A DNA stretch of 64,000 nucleotides from Lentimicrobiaceae bacterium (lineage in GTDB: Bacteria; Bacteroidota; Bacteroidia; Bacteroidales; JALOCA01). A model generated the notes under the pieces. It was not told the origin of the DNA. It saw only the letters and a list, made by a program, of their open reading frames with translations, and did no database searches. Location: contig JALOCA010000015.1 in the NCBI GenBank assembly GCA_023227965.1, positions 5,143 through 69,142 on the forward strand. Direction: 5' to 3'. This document shows, piece by piece, positions 60,914 to 64,000 of this stretch (its first letter is position 1; every line of letters begins with the position of its first letter). The position numbers and the translations under genes are program-made.

Positions 60914-61903
60914 ATGCCTTCAGATAACTTTATTGATTACGTTAAAATTTTTTTTCGTTCGGGAAATGGCGGACCTGGTTCGGTGCATTTTATCCGAAAC
61001 AGGATGAATCCACGAGGCGGACCTGATGGAGGCGATGGAGGAAGAGGAGGTCATATCATTTTGAAAGGAAACAGCCAGTTGTGGACTCTTCTCCACCTTA
61101 AATACACCAAACATCTTATGGCTGAGAATGGTAATCCGGGAGGTGGCAACCTTAAAACCGGAGCTTACGGAAAGGACATCATCGTTGAAGTTCCTTTAGG
61201 TACGGTGGCACGCGATCCGGAAACGGGCGAAATAGAACTGGAAATAACCCAGGATGGCGAAACCCGTGTACTGATGCCTGGTGGCAGAGGAGGTTTGGGT
61301 AACGACCATTTTAAGTCGGCTACTCTACAGGCTCCTAAGTTTGCCCAACCAGGTGAACAGGGTATTGAAGCATGGAAAGTTCTGGAATTAAAGCTGCTTG
61401 CCGATGTCGGTCTTGTAGGTTTCCCTAATGCAGGTAAATCAACCTTGCTTTCAAAACTATCTGCCGCACGCCCCGAAATTGCCGATTATCCCTTCACTAC
61501 CCTTCGTCCAAACCTTGGCATCGTTTCTTATTTCGATAAACAATCGTTTGTAATGGCTGACATCCCAGGCATCATCCAGGGCGCAAGCGAGGGAAAGGGG
61601 CTTGGATTACGATTTCTCAGGCACATAGAACGTAACTCGGTGCTTCTGTTTATGATTCCTGCCGATACCAAAAACATACGTTCCGACTACAAAGTTCTTC
61701 TTAATGAATTGAAACAATACAACCCCGAGCTTCTTGATAAAAATCGTATCCTTGCCATTACCAAAGCCGACCTACTCGACAATGAATTATTACAGGAACT
61801 GAAAAAAGAACTTCCAAAAGTAACGTCCGTCTTCATTTCATCTCATTCCGGTTTTGGTTTAAAAGAACTAAAAGACAAACTCTGGAAAGAATTGAATAAA
61901 TAA
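60914..61903 (+). CDS. obgE: Obg/CgtA GTPase
   Basis: A 329-residue Obg GTPase involved in late 50S ribosome assembly and in the stringent response. The glycine-rich Obg fold (about 1-160) shows NPRGGPDGGDGGRGGHIILK and GGNLKTGAYGKDIIVEVPLG. The G domain has G1 VGFPNAGKSTLLSKLS, switch I DYPFTTLRPNLGIV, G3 ADIPGIIQGASEGKGLGLRF and G4 ITKADLL. The variable C-terminal OCT domain is absent, as in many members. It follows adk by 41 nt. Downstream lies a low-complexity spacer before the PAP2 gene. Confidence 0.96.
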   Translation: MPSDNFIDYVKIFFRSGNGGPGSVHFIRNRMNPRGGPDGGDGGRGGHIILKGNSQLWTLLHLKYTKHLMAENGNPGGGNLKTGAYGKDIIVEVPLGTVARDPETGEIELEITQDGETRVLMPGGRGGLGNDHFKSATLQAPKFAQPGEQGIEAWKVLELKLLADVGLVGFPNAGKSTLLSKLSAARPEIADYPFTTLRPNLGIVSYFDKQSFVMADIPGIIQGASEGKGLGLRFLRHIERNSVLLFMIPADTKNIRSDYKVLLNELKQYNPELLDKNRILAITKADLLDNELLQELKKELPKVTSVFISSHSGFGLKELKDKLWKELNK

Positions 61904-61924
61904 AATTTTTCAAAATCATATTAA

Positions 61925-61980
61925 TTTTTCAAAATCTGCAATCCACAATCTTAAATCTGAAATCTTAAATCTTAAATTAA
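61925..61980. repeat. Low-complexity TCTTAAAT/TTTCAAAAT spacer
   Basis: Degenerate 9-10-bp repeats such as AATCTTAAATC and TTTTTCAAAATC fill the gap before the PAP2 gene. They resemble the spacer at 28291-28390. Confidence 0.5.
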
Positions 61981-61985
61981 TTACG

Positions 61986-62573
61986 GTGCCTTCATTTCTC
62001 AACGCATTAGATACCTGGCTCTTTCTCGTGATTAACGGTTTGCACAATCGTTTTTTCGACGTCGTGATGTTTTGGGCAAGCGAAAAATTGACATGGATAC
62101 CTGTTTACATTTTATTTATTTACTTTATCATAAAATATTACCATAAACAAAGCTGGATAATTTTCATTTCGGCAGCAGTTCTTATTACCTTAAGCGACCA
62201 GGTTTCGGTTGTTCTTTTCAAAAATATTTTTCATCGCTTACGCCCTTGCCACCAGGCTGATCTTGCAGCTTTCATTCATCTTGTAAATGGGAAGTGTGGT
62301 GGACAGTACGGTTTTATATCTTCCCATGCTGCCAATTTTTTTGCCCTTGCAACATTTTTGAGTGCTTTTTTAAAAGATAAGTTCAAATATTTTAAAACTG
62401 CAGTTTTTTTCTGGGCTTCATTTATTGCCTACAGCCGGATTTATCTCGGAGTGCATTTCCCGGGCGATGTTGTTATTGGTGCAATCACAGGAATTTTAAT
62501 AGGCAAGATAGTTGTTATGCTTTGCCATAAAACACTGAGAACCTACTGCAAGCCAAAACCAACTGAGGGATAA
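61986..62573 (+). CDS. PAP2-family membrane phosphatase (undecaprenyl-diphosphatase-like)
   Basis: A 195-residue integral membrane phosphatase with about six helices. The start codon is GTG (61986-61988); the N-terminus MPSFLNALDTWLFLVINGLH fits family members well and no ATG is near. The three PAP2 signature motifs are present: KNIFHRLRP (K-x6-RP), YGFISSHAANFFALA (with SSHA in place of PSGH) and SRIYLGVHFPGDVVIGA (SR-x5-H-x3-D). Members remove phosphate from lipid phosphates such as undecaprenyl pyrophosphate, recycling the carrier for cell-wall and polysaccharide synthesis, or from other lipid phosphates. It lies downstream of obgE with an 82-nt gap. Confidence 0.9.
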   Translation: MPSFLNALDTWLFLVINGLHNRFFDVVMFWASEKLTWIPVYILFIYFIIKYYHKQSWIIFISAAVLITLSDQVSVVLFKNIFHRLRPCHQADLAAFIHLVNGKCGGQYGFISSHAANFFALATFLSAFLKDKFKYFKTAVFFWASFIAYSRIYLGVHFPGDVVIGAITGILIGKIVVMLCHKTLRTYCKPKPTEG

Positions 62574-62750
62574 TTTTTTTACACCCGACAATTTTTTCCG
62601 GCACTTTTCAGATTGGATGACTCACATTAGTAAGGGTGATTGCTTCACTATAGCTATAGGAGACGCCACCTTGTTACCAAGTCGCTCCCTCTCCTATTCA
62701 CCTACTCGCCTCTGCTGAGCTGTCCCGATTGTCGAGGAAGCAGAGTTACT
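62574..62750. other. Gene-free stretch downstream of the PAP2 gene
   Basis: Part of a 596-nt gap (62574-63169). I see no hairpin terminator or gene here. The stretch near 62650-62750 is slightly more GC-rich, with TGTCCCGATTGTCGAGG, a weak relative of the REP-like hairpins at 26.6 and 27.4 kb. The 21-bp array and a 9-bp microsatellite lie further right. Confidence 0.4.
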
Positions 62751-62855
62751 GGATATAACCAGTAAGTTTGAGGTTATAAGGTGTGAACTACTGGTTATAG
62801 CTAATAAACCAGAGGTTATAGGGTGTGAACTATTAGTTATATGCGATTCTGAACA
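62751..62855. repeat. 21-bp-phased tandem array, five units
   Basis: Five 21-bp units start at 62751, 62772, 62793, 62814 and 62835, each beginning (G/A)G(T/A)TATA. Units 2 and 4 are nearly identical (GGTTATAAGGTGTGAACTAC and GGTTATAGGGTGTGAACTAT), so there is also a 42-bp higher order. On the minus strand the frame gives seven-residue repeats (variants of SSHLITS), but it has no gene context. Confidence 0.7.
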
Positions 62856-63075
62856 GTTAGAAAAAAGATACCTTTCTACAAAAAGTGGTAATCCAGGCAT
62901 TTACAGATTTTATCGGCACTATTCCCGTTAAGCACTTTCTTGTTCCTTATATTTTATATCTGGATAGCATTTTGGTTTATTGTAATTGCAAAAAAACCAG
63001 ATGACTATCGGTACTGCTATATCCCGAGTAGAAATGTAAAAAAAACCATCCCAATCCGTTGTATCTGTGTTCTAT

Positions 63076-63120
63076 TTTGCAGATTGTGCGGATTGTGCAG
63101 ATTGTGCGGATTGTGCAGAT
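63076..63120. repeat. 9-bp microsatellite (GATTGTGCG/GATTGTGCA), five units
   Basis: Alternating GATTGTGCG and GATTGTGCA units, preceded by a partial unit. It would encode Cys-Ala-Asp repeats on the plus strand, but no gene is supported. It could vary in length by slippage. Confidence 0.75.
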
Positions 63121-63169
63121 CGAATATCATTCATAACTTTTTATTTTTCTATTGCTCCAGACTCTACAC

Positions 63170-64000
63170 TCACTGCTGCTTCACCCATTTCCCGCTATCT
63201 TTTACTTCTCCATTCTGCATTACCCGGTAAAAATACATGCTGGGATTTAGTGCTGAGGTATTTACTGAAGTGGTTTCGTTGATGTTTTGTTGTACTACCA
63301 ACCTGCCGTTGGCATCGTACATCTCTAATTTCGCATCTTTTAATGTGGTTTGGATGTATAGAGTGTTGGTGCCGGGGTTGGGTAAGAGTTGAAAAGTATT
63401 TTCCTTTTCATTTTTACTGATTCCTGTGATATAATCGCATGAGGAAGCAATGTTTGTGGAAAAATATCCCAAAGTATTATCTTCATAACACCTTAATGGA
63501 CCACCTTCAAAAACATCCAAAATATTACAAAGCATGGTAAGTTCGGGCAACATATAAGAATCTATTGAACCTATACTTTCATATGCTTGTGAGCCAAGCA
63601 TCCAATGAGAGTTTTCAGCGGCTTGTAGCGTTAAACTTCTCAAACGTGTTCCATTTACGACGACTGAACTGGTATCGGTAACTATTACTTCTCCAATAGT
63701 ATCGCATTCTATGTCAAAAGTATGTGGAATAACCCAGGAATCTCCCGGTTTTGCAGAAAAATCATAAAGAGTATAAAACTGATTATTTCTGAGAATATAT
63801 ACTTTATCGTTATCCGAGTAAGTATATTCTTTGCCCATGATTACAGTATCATAAACAATATTAACATGATCATAAGAAAACAATGTTTTTACAAGTTCGC
63901 GACATTGTTTATCCATGATTGTGGTGTCCTTACCGGCTTCTATCTTAATATAGCCGTCTATCCAAAAATTTGTATAAGAATAATACCAAACGGCACCCAT
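63170..64000 (-). CDS. T9SS cargo protein, 5' end cut by window edge
   Basis: A 276-codon frame enters from the right edge and ends at 63170. The apparent first ATG coincides with the window edge, and there is no signal peptide, so the N-terminus is almost certainly outside. The segment GAVWYYSYTNFWIDGYIKIE and KVYILRNNQFYTLYDFSAKP with the following GDSW pattern recurs in Bacteroidota proteins of unknown function that end in sorting domains. The last 75 residues are a type A CTD (LLPNPGTNTLYIQ, KLEMYDANGRLVVQQ, ending SGKWVKQQ). It should be secreted through SprA. No catalytic motif is visible in the part present. Confidence 0.82.
   Translation of the reverse strand: MGAVWYYSYTNFWIDGYIKIEAGKDTTIMDKQCRELVKTLFSYDHVNIVYDTVIMGKEYTYSDNDKVYILRNNQFYTLYDFSAKPGDSWVIPHTFDIECDTIGEVIVTDTSSVVVNGTRLRSLTLQAAENSHWMLGSQAYESIGSIDSYMLPELTMLCNILDVFEGGPLRCYEDNTLGYFSTNIASSCDYITGISKNEKENTFQLLPNPGTNTLYIQTTLKDAKLEMYDANGRLVVQQNINETTSVNTSALNPSMYFYRVMQNGEVKDSGKWVKQQ

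Noticed and set aside
62600..62760. Possible tRNA-like or structured RNA in the GC-richer gap
   Set aside because: I could not fold a cloverleaf with a TTC loop or an anticodon arm, and no other RNA family signature is visible.
62694..62900. 68-codon minus-strand frame with heptapeptide repeats
   Set aside because: It is a by-product of the 21-bp array; no start context or neighbours support a gene.

Overview
The window comes from the chromosome of a Bacteroidota bacterium, most likely class Bacteroidia. Four observations support this: a SprA homologue (the outer-membrane channel of the type IX secretion system, T9SS), several secreted proteins ending in T9SS C-terminal sorting domains, a GldN/PorN-like lipoprotein, and many Bacteroidota-type promoters (TTTG or TTG, about 20 nt, then TAnnTTTG). 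The split three-gene transhydrogenase, short-LID adenylate kinase, eukaryote-type glycyl-tRNA synthetase and long single-chain PurL also fit. I recognise no rRNA, tRNA, CRISPR array, prophage or defence island.

Layout. 1-6 kb: housekeeping genes (DUF4468 protein cut by the edge, ClC channel, exonuclease III, a truncated EamA transporter, an OmpA-type lipoprotein, 5-formyl-THF cyclo-ligase, azoreductase-like flavoprotein). 6-7 kb: a gene-free stretch with two copies of a MITE-like element around a 42-bp tandem array. 7-18 kb: an unknown protein, then a surface-protein locus: a 2186-residue protein ending in a dockerin-like Ca-loop module, a 1047-residue T9SS cargo with a possibly cohesin-like N-terminus, and a tiny Gly-rich membrane-anchored protein, followed by a third MITE copy. 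18-25 kb: glycogen branching enzyme, a lipoprotein and PurL. 25-30 kb: AT-rich accessory stretch with a Y1 (REP-type) transposase, REP-like hairpins, repeated intergenic segments and poorly characterised genes. 30-36 kb: O-methyltransferase, GldN-like lipoprotein, MORN-repeat lipoprotein, pntA1-pntA2-pntB and a fused MsrB-MsrA. 36-42 kb: two tandem T9SS cargo genes with near-identical sorting domains, bracketed by an intact ogt gene and a 111-bp ogt duplicate. 42-62 kb: core genes (glyS, DUF3109, lnt, hflX, sprA, ruvA, maeB, mdh, purE, hpt, adk, obgE, PAP2 phosphatase). The right edge cuts another T9SS cargo gene.

How the genes relate. SprA would export the CTD-bearing cargo proteins here, and Lnt would mature the many predicted lipoproteins. 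PurL and PurE serve de novo purine synthesis while Hpt and Adk handle salvage and adenylate balance. MaeB, Mdh and the transhydrogenase form a malate/NADPH node. Four intergenic stretches hold gene debris: EamA 5' end, YitT 3' end, ogt 3' end and glutamine synthetase III 3' end.

I found no clearly new multi-gene system. The best leads are the dockerin-like/cohesin-like surface locus, the MITE family with its 42-bp palindromic array, three arrays phased at 21 or 42 bp, sorting-domain homogenisation between tandem cargo genes, the isolated GldN-like lipoprotein and a set of probably leaderless genes.
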